Part shown: positions 1 through 10,997 of the stretch, in pieces
Layout: each line of letters starts with the position of its first letter
Numbering within the stretch: the stretch's first letter is position 1
Assembly (NCBI GenBank): GCA_009823505.1
Contig: VZQC01011939.1
Coordinates: 4,266,327 to 4,330,326 of the forward strand
DNA: 64,000 nucleotides
Source: Rhizomys pruinosus
Taxonomy: Eukaryota > Chordata > Mammalia > Rodentia > Spalacidae
Direction: 5' to 3'
Program-made: the position numbers and the translations under genes
The notes under the pieces: model-generated
What the model saw: the letters and a program-made list of their open reading frames with translations, nothing else
The model's database searches: none
Told to the model about the DNA's origin: nothing

Positions 1-1167
1 ACAGCCTGGTACTGGCACAAAAACAGACCAGTTGACCAATGGAATAAAACTGAAGATCCAAACCTGAGCTCATACAATTTCAGCCACCTCATATTTGACA
101 AGGGGGCCAAGAAGACACAATGGAAGAAAGACAGCATCTTCAGCAAGTGGTGCTGGCAAAACTGGATCACCACTTGTAGAAGAATGAAATTAAACCCCTA
201 CCTCTCACCTTGTACAAAGGTCAACTCCAGATGGACCAAAGACCTCAACGTGAAACCCCAAACTCTGGAGGTGATAGAAGAGAAGCTTGGCAGCAGACTA
301 CAAGACATAGGTGTAGGAAAAGACTTCCTAAATCAGACAGCAGCTGCACAAGAAATAAGATCGACAATTGACAAATGGGACCTCATTAAACTCAAAAGCT
401 TCTGTACATCAAAGGAAGCAATAAAGGAAGTGAGGAGAAGACCCACAGAGTGGGAGGAAACCTTCACAGCAGATACATCTGACAAAGCATTAATTTCCAG
501 AGTATACAAGCTACTCAAAAAACAAAGAAGAAAGAAAACAAATGAATCATTCAAAAGATGGAGCAAAGATCTGAATAGAGACTTCACAGAGGAGGAGTTA
601 GAGATGGCCGAGAAACATCTTAAGAAGTGTTCAACATCTCTGATAATTAAGGAAATGCAAATTAAAACCACTCTGAGATATCACCTTACTCCAATAAGAC
701 TGGCTAGGATCAGGAACACGAATGATACCAAGTGCTGGAGAGGTTGTGGGGAAAGGGGAACACTCATCCATTGCTGGTGGGAATGTAAACTTGTACAGCC
801 ACTATGGAAAGCAGTGTGGAGAACCCTTAGAAGACTCAAAATGAGCCTTCCATTTGACCCAGTCATACCACTCCTGGGTATATACCCACAAGACACAACT
901 TACTGCAAAGATACATGCACAGCTATGTTTATTGCAGCTCTGTTCACAATAGCAAAAAGCTGGAACCAGCCCAGGTGCCCTTCAACTGACGAGTGGATAG
1001 AGAAAATGTGGTACATGTATACAATGGAATACTATGCAGCAGTAAAGAGGGACAACATCATGAACTTTGCAGGTAAATGGATGGAGCTAGAAGACATTAT
1101 GTTAAGTGAAGTAACACAGTCCCAGAAAAACAAACGACAAATGGTGTCCCTCATATGTGGATGCTAG
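1..1167 (+). CDS. L1 ORF2 C-terminal part, open from window edge
   Basis: This is the carboxyl part of the LINE-1 ORF2 protein, which nicks target DNA and reverse-transcribes L1 RNA. Frame 1 is open from the first base to the TAG at 1165-1167, about 388 codons. The frame reads through typical L1 ORF2 blocks: WYWHKNRP near the start, [15 protein letters not shown] in the middle, then the Cys/His-rich C-terminal segment with [16 protein letters not shown] and the CPSTDEW and WYMYTMEYY blocks. The endonuclease and RT catalytic domains lie upstream, outside the window. No frameshift or stop is seen in this part, unlike the other two L1 copies here. Whether the full ORF2 is intact cannot be judged. 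Confidence 0.9.
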   Translation, partial: TAWYWHKNRPVDQWNKTEDPNLSSYNFSHLIFDKGAKKTQWKKDSIFSKWCWQNWITTCRRMKLNPYLSPCTKVNSRWTKDLNVKPQTLEVIEEKLGSRLQDIGVGKDFLNQTAAAQEIRSTIDKWDLIKLKSFCTSKEAIKEVRRRPTEWEETFTADTSDKALISRVYKLLKKQRRKKTNESFKRWSKDLNRDFTEEELEMAEKHLKKCSTSLIIKEMQIKTTLRYHLTPIRLARIRNTNDTKCWRGCGERGTLIHCWWECKLVQPLWKAVWRTLRRLKMSLPFDPVIPLLGIYPQDTTYCKDTCTAMFIAALFTIAKSWNQPRCPSTDEWIEKMWYMYTMEYYAAVKRDNIMNFAGKWMELEDIMLSEVTQSQKNKRQMVSLICGC

Positions 1168-1540
1168 TGCCAATAACACAGATATAAATATTTCTTGTGG
1201 AGAGGGATGCATAGTAAAAGAACAACAACAGAAAGACTGCATCAGAAAACTGATTGAAATGGTGAATCAGGAAGGGTGCGAGGGGCGGGAGAGGGACACG
1301 GGTGTATATTCAATTAATGCATATTTAATTGACGTGAGTTCAACAAGTATCCAGTTTTGCCCAGACACTGTCTACAGGTTACATGGTGTTTTAGGACTTA
1401 GTAAAAGTAAATATGTGTACATTAAACAACATTGGTTTACAGGCTGTGATAAAAACGGTAATGGATCTGAGTTAAATGGAGATATAAATTGCTGTTGTCC
1501 GCATTTGTTTTATATAAAATTTGTATAACAATAACTTTGG
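1..1540 (+). mobile_element. LINE-1 3' end (copy A) with candidate 3' UTR
   Basis: ORF2 ends at 1167. It is followed by A-rich sequence and a G-rich run near 1274-1297 (GGGTGCGAGGGGCGGGAGAGGG), which resembles the polypurine stretch of L1 3' UTRs. The remaining sequence to about 1540 is AT-rich and does not resemble the 3' UTR of the L1 at 28.8-30.9 kb. No poly(A) tail is visible, so the right boundary is uncertain. An overlapping short open frame at 1157-1528 shows no protein family and is not called. Confidence 0.7.
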
Positions 1541-1699
1541 GATTGGCACATACAAATGTTCTCTATAATTTCTCTGTTGTACAGTATCACCTTGCAGCAT
1601 TCTCTTTCACCTATAAGATGCTTTAACGTAAAAATTAAGTTTGCTTCCCAAGTTAATCACATACAGTCACCCAAAACAGCATGGGAATGTTTCTGTCGT

Positions 1700-3640
1700 T
1701 TCCCCATTCAGGATGATATTGGCTGTGGGTTTCCTGTATATGGCTTTGATTACATTAAGGAATGATCCCTCCAATCCAATTCCCTCTAGAACTTTGAGCA
1801 TGAAGGGATGCTGGATTTTGTCAAAGGCTTTTTCCGCATCAATTGAGATGATTGTGTGGTTTTTGTCTTTCGGTCCATTTATATGTTTTGTGATATTTAT
1901 TGATTTTCATATGTTGAACCATCCCTGCATCTCTGGTATGAATTCGACTTGGTCATGATGGATGATCTTCTTGATGTGGTTCTGTATGCGGTTTGCAAGT
2001 ATTTTATTGAGGATTTTTGCATCTGTATTCATTAATGAGATGCATCTATAGTTCTCCTTTTTGATTGTATCTTTTCCTGGTTTTGGTATTAGAGTGATGC
2101 TGGCTTCATAGAAGGAATTTGGGAGAATTCCCTCTGTTTGTATCCTTTTAAACAGTTTGAGTAATAATGGTTGTAAGTCTTTTTGAAATGTTTTATAGAA
2201 TTTTGACATGAAGCCATGTGGGCCTGGGCATTTTTTAGTTGGGAGATTTCTTATTACATCTTCAATTTCTTCATGTATTGTGGGTCTGTTTAAGCTGTCA
2301 ATCTCTTCTTGCTTGAGCTTTGGTGATTCCCAGGATTTCAGATATTCATCCATTTCTCATAGGTTTTCAAACTTAGTAGAGTATAGGTTTTTGAAGTATT
2401 CCCATATGATTGTCTGGATCTTTTCATTGTCTGTTGTGATATTTCCCCTTTTATCACAGATTCTATTGATTTGGAGTTGTTCCTTCTTTCTTTTGGTTAA
2501 CTGGGCTAGAGGTCTCTGTCTATCTTGTTTATTCTTTCAAAGAACCAAATTTTGGATTCATTGACTTTTTTGTATTGCTTTCTTTGTTTCTATTTCATTG
2601 ATGTCTGCTCTGATTTTTGTTATTTCTTCCTGTCTGTTGCATTTAGGGTTCATTGTTGTTGTCTCTCAAGCATTTTTAGCTGCAGTATTAGACTGTTCAA
2701 TTGTTCTCTTTCTGTTTTTCTGGTGTGGGCACCCAGGGCTATAAACTTACCTCTTAGGACTGCTTTTAAAGTATCCCATAAGTTTTGTTGTGTTGTATTA
2801 TCATTGTCATTCAGTTCCATGAATGCTTTTCTTTCTTTATCTCTTCCTTGACCCATTCATTATTCAGGAGTGTGTTGTTTAGTCTCCATGTGTTTTTGTA
2901 AATAGTAGGGCTTATCCTGGTGTTGATGAGCTTTATTGCACAGTGGTCTGATAGAATGCATGACATTATTTCAATCTTTTTGTATTTGTGGAGGTTTCCT
3001 CTGTGTCCCAGTATGTGGTCGATTTTGGAGAATGTTCAATGGGGTGCTGAGTAGAAAGTGTATTCTCTGGTATTAGGGTGGAATATTTGGTAGATGTCTG
3101 TGAGGTCTATTTGGTGTATTGTATCATTCAGTTCAGATGTCTCTCTGTTTATTCTTTGTCTGGTTGACCTGTCCAAAGGGCTCAGTGAGGTATTGAAGTC
3201 CCCTACTATGAGTGTACTGGCGTTAATCTGTGCCTTGTGGTCCTGGAGAATTGTCTTTGGTCCACCAGATTTTGGTGCATATATATTCATGATTGTGAAA
3301 TCTTCATGGTCAATTTTTCCTTTGATAAAAATGTAATGGCCTTCTTTGTCTCTTCTGATTTCTTTTGCTTTGAAATCTATTTTGTCTGATATTAAAATAG
3401 CAACACCTGCTTTCTTTTTGGTACCATTTGCTTGGAATATTTTTCCCATCCTTTTACTTTAAGGTGGTGCCTATCCTTGAAGGTAAGATGTGTTTCTTGT
3501 AGACAGCATATAGATAGGTTCTGTTTCCTAATCCAATCTCCCAGTCTAAGTCTTTTGATTGGGGAGTTTAGTCCATTAATTTTTAAGGTTATAACTGATA
3601 GATGTGTGCTGCTTCCTTTCACCTTATTATCCATTTGCAT
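1700..3640 (-). pseudogene. L1 ORF2 remnant (endonuclease and RT part)
   Basis: The minus strand starts at 3640 with an ORF2 amino terminus: the SVITLKINGLNSPIKR-like block and CCLQETHL of the APE-type endonuclease. It continues at 3036-3449 with the IYAPKSGGP and LIVGDFNT segments, and at 1907-2353 with RT-region text ([41 protein letters not shown]). The reading frame is broken between these blocks (for example around 3036-2856 and 2650-2353), so no full enzyme can be made. The catalytic FADD-type RT box is not present because the element is cut near 1700. Confidence 0.85.
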
Positions 3641-3678
3641 TTTTGGTCTAGGTTTCTACTTCTGCAATTATGCTTTTA

Positions 3679-4710
3679 TTAATTTCTCTTTCTAGGTGCC
3701 TGGGGATTGTTGCTCCTTTCTTCTGCCCTTTGAATTGCTTCAAGTATTCTCTGAAGGGTTGGTTTTCCAGACATGTATTCTTTCATCTTGTTTATGTCAT
3801 GGAAGATTTTTCTCTCTCCTTCACTATAATGAAAATTTTTGCTGGGTATAGTAACCTGGGTGGGCATCTGTAGTCCTTTAACATTGGGAATGCTTTGCTC
3901 CACCTTCTTCTTGCTTTCATAGTTTGCACTGTGAAGTCAGTTGTAATTCTGATAGGTTTCCCCTTATATGTAACTTCTTGTTTTTCTCTTGCGGCTTTCA
4001 GAATTTTGTCTTTGTTTAGGGTGTCTAGCGTTTTAACTATGATATGGCATGGAGAGTTTGTTTTCTGATCTTATTTGTTTGGAGTTCTATGTGCTGCTTG
4101 TGTTTGTATTGGTTTGTCTTTTTTTAGTTGGGGGAAATTTTCATCTATTATTCTGTTGAAGATCTGATCAATACCATTCTCTTGGGATTCTTCTTCCTCT
4201 ATCCCTATGATGCAGAGGTTTGATCTTTTCATAGTGTCCCACAATTCCTGATTGTTCCACTTTTGTGTATTTTTAAATTTTTCATAATCTTTACTTGAGG
4301 TTTTTAGTTGTTCTGTGTTATCTTCCAGGTCTGATATTCTTGTTCTGCTTCCTCCATTCTACTTCTGAGGCTCTTTCCATTCCTTTCCTCTTGATTGGAT
4401 GAGTGTTGGATTTCCTTTTTCATTTCATCTTGTGATTTCTTTGGTATTTCCACTTCCTTTTGGAGATTCTCAATCTCTTCCTGTAGCTCTTTGCTTCACT
4501 GGTTGGTCTCCTTTTTTCTTTTTCAACATGGGAACTTTTAAGTGTTTCCCCTTCCTTCCAGAGTTTGTTCTTCTCTCTCTCGAGGTCCTTCTTGAGTTTT
4601 TCATTCTCTCTCCTTAGTTCTATGTTCTTTAGAGTCTTTGATTTCTTTGAGTATGTCCACAATTGTTCTTCTAAGATCTGTGTCCTGGGCCATTCCCAGG
4701 GGTATCCCAC
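3679..4710 (-). pseudogene. L1 ORF1 remnant
   Basis: The minus strand at 3679-3903 carries an ORF1 C-terminal end (YSEGERKIFHDINKMKEYM, KPTLQRILEAI), which matches the C-terminal domain of the L1 RNA-binding chaperone. At 4420-4710 there is a Glu/Lys-rich coiled-coil segment typical of the ORF1 amino half. The middle (3904-4419) is not open in one frame. ORF1 protein normally trimerises through the coiled coil and coats L1 RNA; this copy is broken. Confidence 0.7.
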
Positions 4711-5510
4711 TGTAGCAATCTTCCACAGGGTTGGTAGAGCTTGGTGTGGAATTATCCTGCCCCTTTCCCATGTTGTCCCTTCTTCATGTCCCTGGCATGT
4801 GGGTTTCTCTTTGCCTGTATTCCAATGTGAATCCCAAATGTCTCTTCACGTGTTGAGGGCTTGCTTTGCTTGCCTCCTTCAGATGCCTTCGTTGTTTGTT
4901 TATTTTATTGATTTGTTTCTCTCCTTGCTTATGGAGTGTTGACTTGTCTAAGTTTTAGGCTGTCTATTGGAAGTCTAACTCACTCTTCCCTTTCTGTTCT
5001 GAAGGTTCTCCAAAGAATCTACTTGGACACTCCCTTGGCAATTCCAGTTTGGGGTGGGGGGGGTTATGCCTGTTTAGCCCTCAGACTTTGTGCTTCAGGT
5101 GGTCCTTGGAAATCTCCGATCTAAGCTCTGTGTACTAAAGTCTAACAGTGGCAACACGGCCACCTTTTATACCAGCTAGCAAGACGACTCCACCCCCACA
5201 GCCACCCAAGACAATTGACTCAAACCAATGAGAGAATTATCCAATGGGCCAGATAATAATCCACCTGGCTGAAGTGCCCAGCTCCTACCTGTGCTTCGTG
5301 TGGTTCTGGGGAATCCCCGATCTAAGCTCTGTGCACACCGCACTCCAGAACTTTGTTTTCTGTAGTCGAGAAGGGCACCACACTGGCTTGTGGTATGGCA
5401 GGCTTTGGGTCCCAGGCCTTCCTGTGGATGCAGTCCCCGAGGCGTGTTACCACAAGCTTCATCCCACACATGCCACCATCAGCACCTCTGACCCATTCTC
5501 ACACTGAGAG
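4711..5510 (-). repeat. L1 copy B 5' UTR with a partly repeated segment
   Basis: The segment upstream of the ORF1 remnant is GC-richer. It contains two related stretches about 200 bp apart that share GATCTAAGCTCTGTG (around 5117 and 5319), each preceded by a GGTNNTTGGRAATC-like run. This suggests two copies of a promoter monomer, as in other rodent L1 5' UTRs. The right boundary near 5510 is estimated from the loss of this pattern. Confidence 0.5.
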
Positions 5511-6727
5511 ACCTCATGGTGAGTAGGACTCACCTGTTTCCCCTCTACCAATCCCATAAATGTCCTCTGATCAATCCATTTACATCACATATTCACCAAA
5601 AAGGCACTGTCACTCACAGGGAGTCACCGAGAATTGCAGGTGTAGATCAAAGCAGAACAGAGTCTCTAACCCTAGGATAAAGGGATTTTAAGTCTGCTAA
5701 ATGAATCTGAGACAAGAACCACTCTCCTCTGGCATCATTTAGACTTAGTTAAATCAGCCATAGAGTTAGAGACCAGTGCGGATTACTTGTGAGCAGAGGC
5801 CAGTGCTAAACCAAGTAAAAAGGTGTAGGCAGGTTTGCACAGGAAGGCCAGGTACAGAGGTCACAGCACATGTGTGACATGGTGCCATCAGAGCAGAGAT
5901 GGCCCAGCACTGGTGTGCTAGCAGAAGACACAGAGAGGATGCAGCCCTGGTCAGGCAATAGCTGAGGACCAGAAGGCAGCTTGAGTTCCAGCCATCTCCC
6001 TGTGATCTACTAGAGCTGCCCTCCTCTGTCCCAGATCTCAAAGGTCCACCCCTAGGGCTCCCCAGATGTGGGGTTAGACATAGGGGGTGTTCAAAGATGA
6101 TCTGTTCTCACAACCTTCTGCTGCTCAGAAAAAAGAGGTGCAAATAGAGGCCGAGCCCACACAGTCTGCACTACAGGGTGCCCTGGTCAAGCAGATAATG
6201 AGAGCAAATAAATATTTGGAGAAGTGGGAGTAAACTAGGACATTAACTCTATCATTTCCAAATTATCAGATGCTGAGATGAATGCACAGTATCCACTCTT
6301 TGCAAAAATGGAAGTGGACAAAAGGGAATATCAAGCCCATACCATGACTGATCACCCTCTGAGGATGCAGTTTATACTGAATGGTAATATTTACCAAGTG
6401 TCTATAAGAATACTTTTCCAATCAGTCACGATAAATGCATTGTCTAAATGGCTGCATTGCTCAGACTTCAGATCCAATTTATGACATTGTGTTACTTAGA
6501 CATACGCCATTAAATATCAGATCATCTATGCCAGGACAGTTCTTAACACATGGCTCAAAAAATCTTATTTGTACCACATCTACAGGCTTATTTGCTGCAA
6601 AGTAAAGTCTATCAAGTTTCAACACGTGATGAATATAGATGTTCAAATTGGACAAGAACAATAAAATTCTGCTGACTATATCCTATAACTAAAGCTCCTG
6701 CTTGTACCCATTAAGAAAAAGACCTTT
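5511..6727. other. Unique sequence, no gene seen
   Basis: No recognised repeat or coding frame is seen here. The open frames are short (60-91 codons), have no family signature, and lie on both strands. Confidence 0.5.
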
Positions 6728-6958
6728 GGGCTGGAGAGATGGCTCAAACGATTAAGAGCACCGGCTGCTCTTGTACAGGATCCAGGTTCAATTCCTAGCA
6801 CCTGCATCGTGGCTAACAATCATCAGAAACTCCAGTTCCAGGGGACCCAATGCCTTCTTCTGACCTCTGTGGGCATTGCACAATACAGGTGTACTTGCAT
6901 ACATGCAATAAATAATACAATGCACTCATACACATGAAATAAATGATAAAAAATAGAT
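6728..6958 (+). repeat. B2-type SINE
   Basis: The element starts with GGGCTGGAGAGATGGCTCA, the tRNA-derived head with Pol III box A. A box-B-like GTTCAATTC follows near 6788. The body has TCCAGTTCCAGGGGACCCAATGCC-type sequence and the end is an A-rich AATAAAT tail. It is diverged from the younger copies at 22454 and 30906. Confidence 0.85.
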
Positions 6959-6959
6959 T

Positions 6960-7036
6960 TTTTAAAAATTTTATTTATTTCTATATGTGTATGAATGTAC
7001 TGTCTGAATGCAAGTTTGTGCACCCGAAAAGTCCTT
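6960..7036 (-). repeat. B2-type SINE 3' fragment, inverted
   Basis: ATTTATTTCTATATGTGTAT followed by ACTGTCTGAATGCAAG and TGTGCACCCG is the reverse complement of the B2 3' part seen in full at 58976-59226. It abuts the preceding + strand B2 tail to tail. Confidence 0.75.
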
Positions 7037-10000
7037 TGGTCACCCTAATGTGAAGCTCATCATTCTCAGATGTGTCACATGTAACCACTTCACACAGGGT
7101 CTGTGCCACATGGTATCATGCTCCCTTCACAGGTATATGGTTCTGGCCAGTGCTGATGGTCCCTAAGAAAAGCTGCCTTGTTGTGTAGATACTCTGGTTA
7201 AAGGAACCAGGGCAAGGTCCCTGGGTGAGGAGCCAGGGGAAGCTATTGCTGGAGAGAAGCAGAGGAATTATAGATAAAATTTATAGATAAATTATAGATG
7301 AGGATCTTAGGACCTTGCTTTCTGTCTTCACGGTGGTGAGATGGAGTCATCAGGCTGAGGAAGGGACAACTGTTCATCTCCTCAGGAAATTCTGAGCATC
7401 TGTGGGCAGACACAGAGCAGGAGCACTAGCCAGGACATGCAGCGACATGCTACCCTGGAGAGGATGGGGACTCCCGCCAGGGCAACCGCGGGGGCCCTGT
7501 GTGCTAGGAAGGCAGCACAGCCAGGGCTGGCACACGGACTAGAATAGGCTTTCTCCAGTAAGATCCTGCATGGACTCTGAATTCTAAACTCTTCTACTTG
7601 AACTCAGGCTCCTCTGCGACAGGCCCTCACTGGGTGCTCTGAAGGGATCCTGCTCTCTGTTTGACTGTCCAGCCCCACGTGCATGGCACAGCCCATTTGT
7701 AAGTTGTTTCTGCTGCTGAGCAGCCCTCTGCTTCCTGCTCCTTAGCACCTGTGCCTAGCAGGTCTAGCCAGGCCAGCAGCTATGTGTGGAGACCTTGCTG
7801 CTAGGGAAGCAGCAAGGTTTGTTTCTGGGGCATGTTCTCCATCTGCGAGCTAGAGATGCAGCAGCCCACTCGCTGACCCTAGGCTGATGCCCACAAAATG
7901 TGTCTCTATGAGGACACACCCAGTGACTCAGCCTCTGTTGGCCCCAGTGCCAGTGCTGTACGTAGGCAAATAGGCCGATGGGCTGATGGCCTGAGACAGG
8001 GAAGAGAATGCAGCCACCAAACAATTCACCCAACTGGATGGTGAGGTGGACACAGCAGAAAGCAGTAAAAGAGAGAAGACGGTGGCTCTGATCGGAGGCA
8101 TTAACTCAGAGACTGAACAAGGCCTGGCCCCACTGGCTCTGCTTGGGGGTGTTTGCGACAGTGGGTGAATGGAATTTCAGGCAGAAAAGTGTCCTGAGCA
8201 GAGATGCAGACGGACCCTGCTGATGCCCCAAGGCTGGAGGCACCCGAGCTCCTGGGTTCCAAGGAGATCTGGGAGCAAGAGCCAAGGTGAACTCAAAAAC
8301 ACTTGATTCTTCTGAGAACCGTAGAAACAGCAGGAGTCTCGGGGCTGCCATCTCCCTGGCGTGGCACTCCATAGACCAGTGACATGGAGTCTGCTTCACG
8401 CTGAGTCCAGTGCCAATGAACGGCTTGGTGGACTTTGCTCTGGTACACAGGTCAATATACACCCCACTAAAATACACCTAAAAGAGCCTAAAGGCTGCCT
8501 CCTGTGCCGCTAGAGCCTCACACATCACTTCAGTATCCCCAGGAAGTCATGGCCACCACAGAGGTCATGAATGGATATCTATAGCATCTTTGATCTCACA
8601 AGAGGCCTTCTAGAAGAGGCACATAGACTGCACCCCCACCTCCCACCAACATACTATGATAGAGAGGACCCAGAAATGTAAGGCTGGTGATCCCTTTCCC
8701 TGCATGGAAGGAGCCTTCTGGCATACAAAGCTGCAGCCCACGCTGTGGATCTCTCCCCGACCTCCTCTCAGAGTGTGATTGCCAATACCAGGTGAGATGA
8801 TGCATTGATCTGTTCGTCACCATGGCGAAACCATTCATCAGCCTCTTTTCTGCTTTCATAGTGTGTTGGCTGCCACTTTTGAAAGCCAAGGGCCATGGGT
8901 TCAAGCCAGCTCTACATATGAACAAACCTTCCTGCTGGGGTGGACCCTGGAACCTGCACCTTTTGCCTCCTGAGAACACCTCGGCATGGGAAAGGGTTCT
9001 GGCCCCTGCTCTTCTTCCTAGACAGATCAAACGTTGTGATTTTTGTTTCACACAAAATGGATTCAAGTTATAAGAGAAGACACTAGGCACTCAGCAGGGT
9101 TTCCACTAGAGATTTCTGGTCTGTTACTCCAAGAATCTTTTCTCTTAAATCAAAATAAACAGTGCTGGGGGCCTTGCTCTGTGATAGCATAGCATGCTCC
9201 AGCCCTGAGTTCCACCCCAGCACTATAAAACTTGATAGGTACTGAGGTCAACCTAGCTGGGGTTTAGGGTACTTGCACAGTGCTAGGTAATGGAATTGTA
9301 AAGGCTTTCTGACAATGGTACGAGGTAAAGGAATGACATGCTCAGAGAAGAAGCTGGGATCCGGCCCTGAGCTACGATACCCAAGCTTGTGTGATGAGGA
9401 TGGAAATGCCAGGCCCTCACTGATGCTGTAAGGATCTCCAAGGCCCGAGACTCACAGCCACCTCAGCAGGGGCTCAGTCCAAATCCAACCAAATCTCTAT
9501 AGCTACTTTTGGCCACACCAGCAACACTCGCCCCCTGGGGAGATACGCTGCATTTCAAGTGCATCTACCTGCCTCCCGCTCCCAGCCAATAGTCTCTGCT
9601 TATCCTGTGCATTCATGTTGATGCTCCATATTACAGATAGGGAAGCTGAAGCTCTGGATAGTCAAAACTGACTTCATCAGAACCTCTGTACATGTGGGGT
9701 CTCCGGTTCTCCAGCCCAGGGGTGTCTCTCTCCTACAGTAAAAGCAACTGTGATTATATATATGACAGCAAATATCTATTACCGCTAAGGCCCTGGGCAG
9801 GATCCATTTGTCCACCTGCAGCCCTCTTACCCTAGAGCCTGACCCCAGGGCAGCACTGCAGTGCATTCACAGGGGAGAAGGGTCTAAGGTACTGGGGGAC
9901 CAGCATTAGAAGTCCCCAACATGTCCTGTGAAAAGGCAAAGTCAACCAAAGGCTAGGAATGAGGGAGCCCAATGCTTCTTCCAGATTATTCCAAACTCAA

Positions 10001-10639
10001 AGTAATGATTTCAAAAGGAGTCCTAGGTAGGCAGCTTTCAAACTGTTCTATCTAGAAATAGGGTGCAAGCTCTGAAATGAGGAGGTGAGGGCATAGGTAC
10101 CATAGTGCAGGGCTCCAGTACCTGTCAGTCTTTATAGTGCTGGGTACCACAGTGGGGTTTGGTACTTATCAATTTTTATAGTGCTAGGATAGAATTCTGG
10201 TCTTAAGCATGCTACTTAACCATCACAGCCCATCCTCCTAACCCTGAGAAAAGCAGGTGTCTAGACCACACTGAGGGAACCTCAGGGCCTGTAAAAAGCC
10301 AGTGAGCCAGAAAAGAGAGAGGAAGGACTAGGTCTCCAGGCCCCCACACCATGTGCCCACACCCAGAAGACAGGAAGTCATACATGGCCTGGCTTCAGCG
10401 ATTTGCCTGTCAGCACTGTGCACCTTGCGCTGGAGACCCTCTGTCTGGAAGCCCTCAAAGAACAGGCAGCATCCGGGCTTCCTCCTATTGCCAAGGTCTC
10501 ACTTGTCTCTGACCCTAGCCAGACAAAAAGGAAAAGCAGAGTTCAGTTCGGGCCTCTGCTGAAAGGAGCTCACATGAAAGAGCTCAAAGTGATCTTTGGA
10601 GCTCACATCCTCTAAAAATAAAGATAACAGTGGGGCAGG
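7037..10639. other. Mostly unique sequence; weak ID-like and MIR-like traces
   Basis: No gene is supported. A weak ID-like stretch lies around 9160-9235 (TGCTGGGGGCC, CCAGCACTATAAAA). A similar one lies near 10110-10230. A MIR-like reverse stretch (TTACAGATAGGGAAGCTGAAGCTC) lies near 9630-9700. None of these is strong enough for a separate call. Open frames such as 8106-8477 and 8596-9090 have no recognisable domain. Confidence 0.4.
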
Positions 10640-10997
10640 CTGAGATGGAAGCTGGGTGAGAGGAAAGAGGGAGAGATGAAGAGAGAGATGTGGGAAGAGA
10701 GGGAGAGGAGAGAGAGCAAAGAGAGAGGGGAGGGGAGGGAAGCAAGGGAAGGAGAAAGGGAGGGAGGGGGAAAGGAGGGGGAGGGAGAGAGAGAACAAGG
10801 GAGGGGAGAAGAAGGGAGATGGGGAGAGATGAGATAGAGAGGAAGGGGAAAAGGAATGGAATGGGAGGTGGAGGGAGAGGAAGAGGGAAGGGGAAGGGAA
10901 GAGGAGAGAGAAGGCATGAAAGGAAGAGGGGAAAGAGAGAGGGAGAGGGAGGAAGAAGGAAAGAAGAGATGAGAGAGGGTAGGAAGGGGAGGAAAGC
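10640..10997 (+). repeat. Purine-rich GGGAGA/GAGAGG tract
   Basis: About 350 bp is almost entirely G and A on the + strand, built from GGGAGA, GAGAGG and GGAAGG variants with rare C or T. Six-frame translation gives long Ser/Pro/Leu-rich frames on the minus strand and Arg/Gly/Glu-rich frames on the plus strand. These are composition artefacts. Confidence 0.9.

Larger units (their letters stand above)
1690..5510 (-). mobile_element. LINE-1 copy B, minus strand, 5' end present, decayed
   Basis: Read on the minus strand, this stretch gives the L1 order: 5' UTR (right), ORF1, ORF2 endonuclease, then the ORF2 RT region. It stops near 1690, before the ORF2 C-terminus, so the 3' third is missing. 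The coding parts are split into short frames by many shifts and stops, so this copy is inactive. It lies tail to tail with L1 copy A. The order of parts does not fit a twin-priming inversion, so I infer two separate insertions. The boundaries are approximate. Confidence 0.85.

Noticed and set aside
1690..5510. Copies A and B as one twin-primed inverted L1
   Set aside because: In twin priming the inverted 5' part lies upstream of the 3' part; here it lies beyond the 3' end, so two insertions are more likely.
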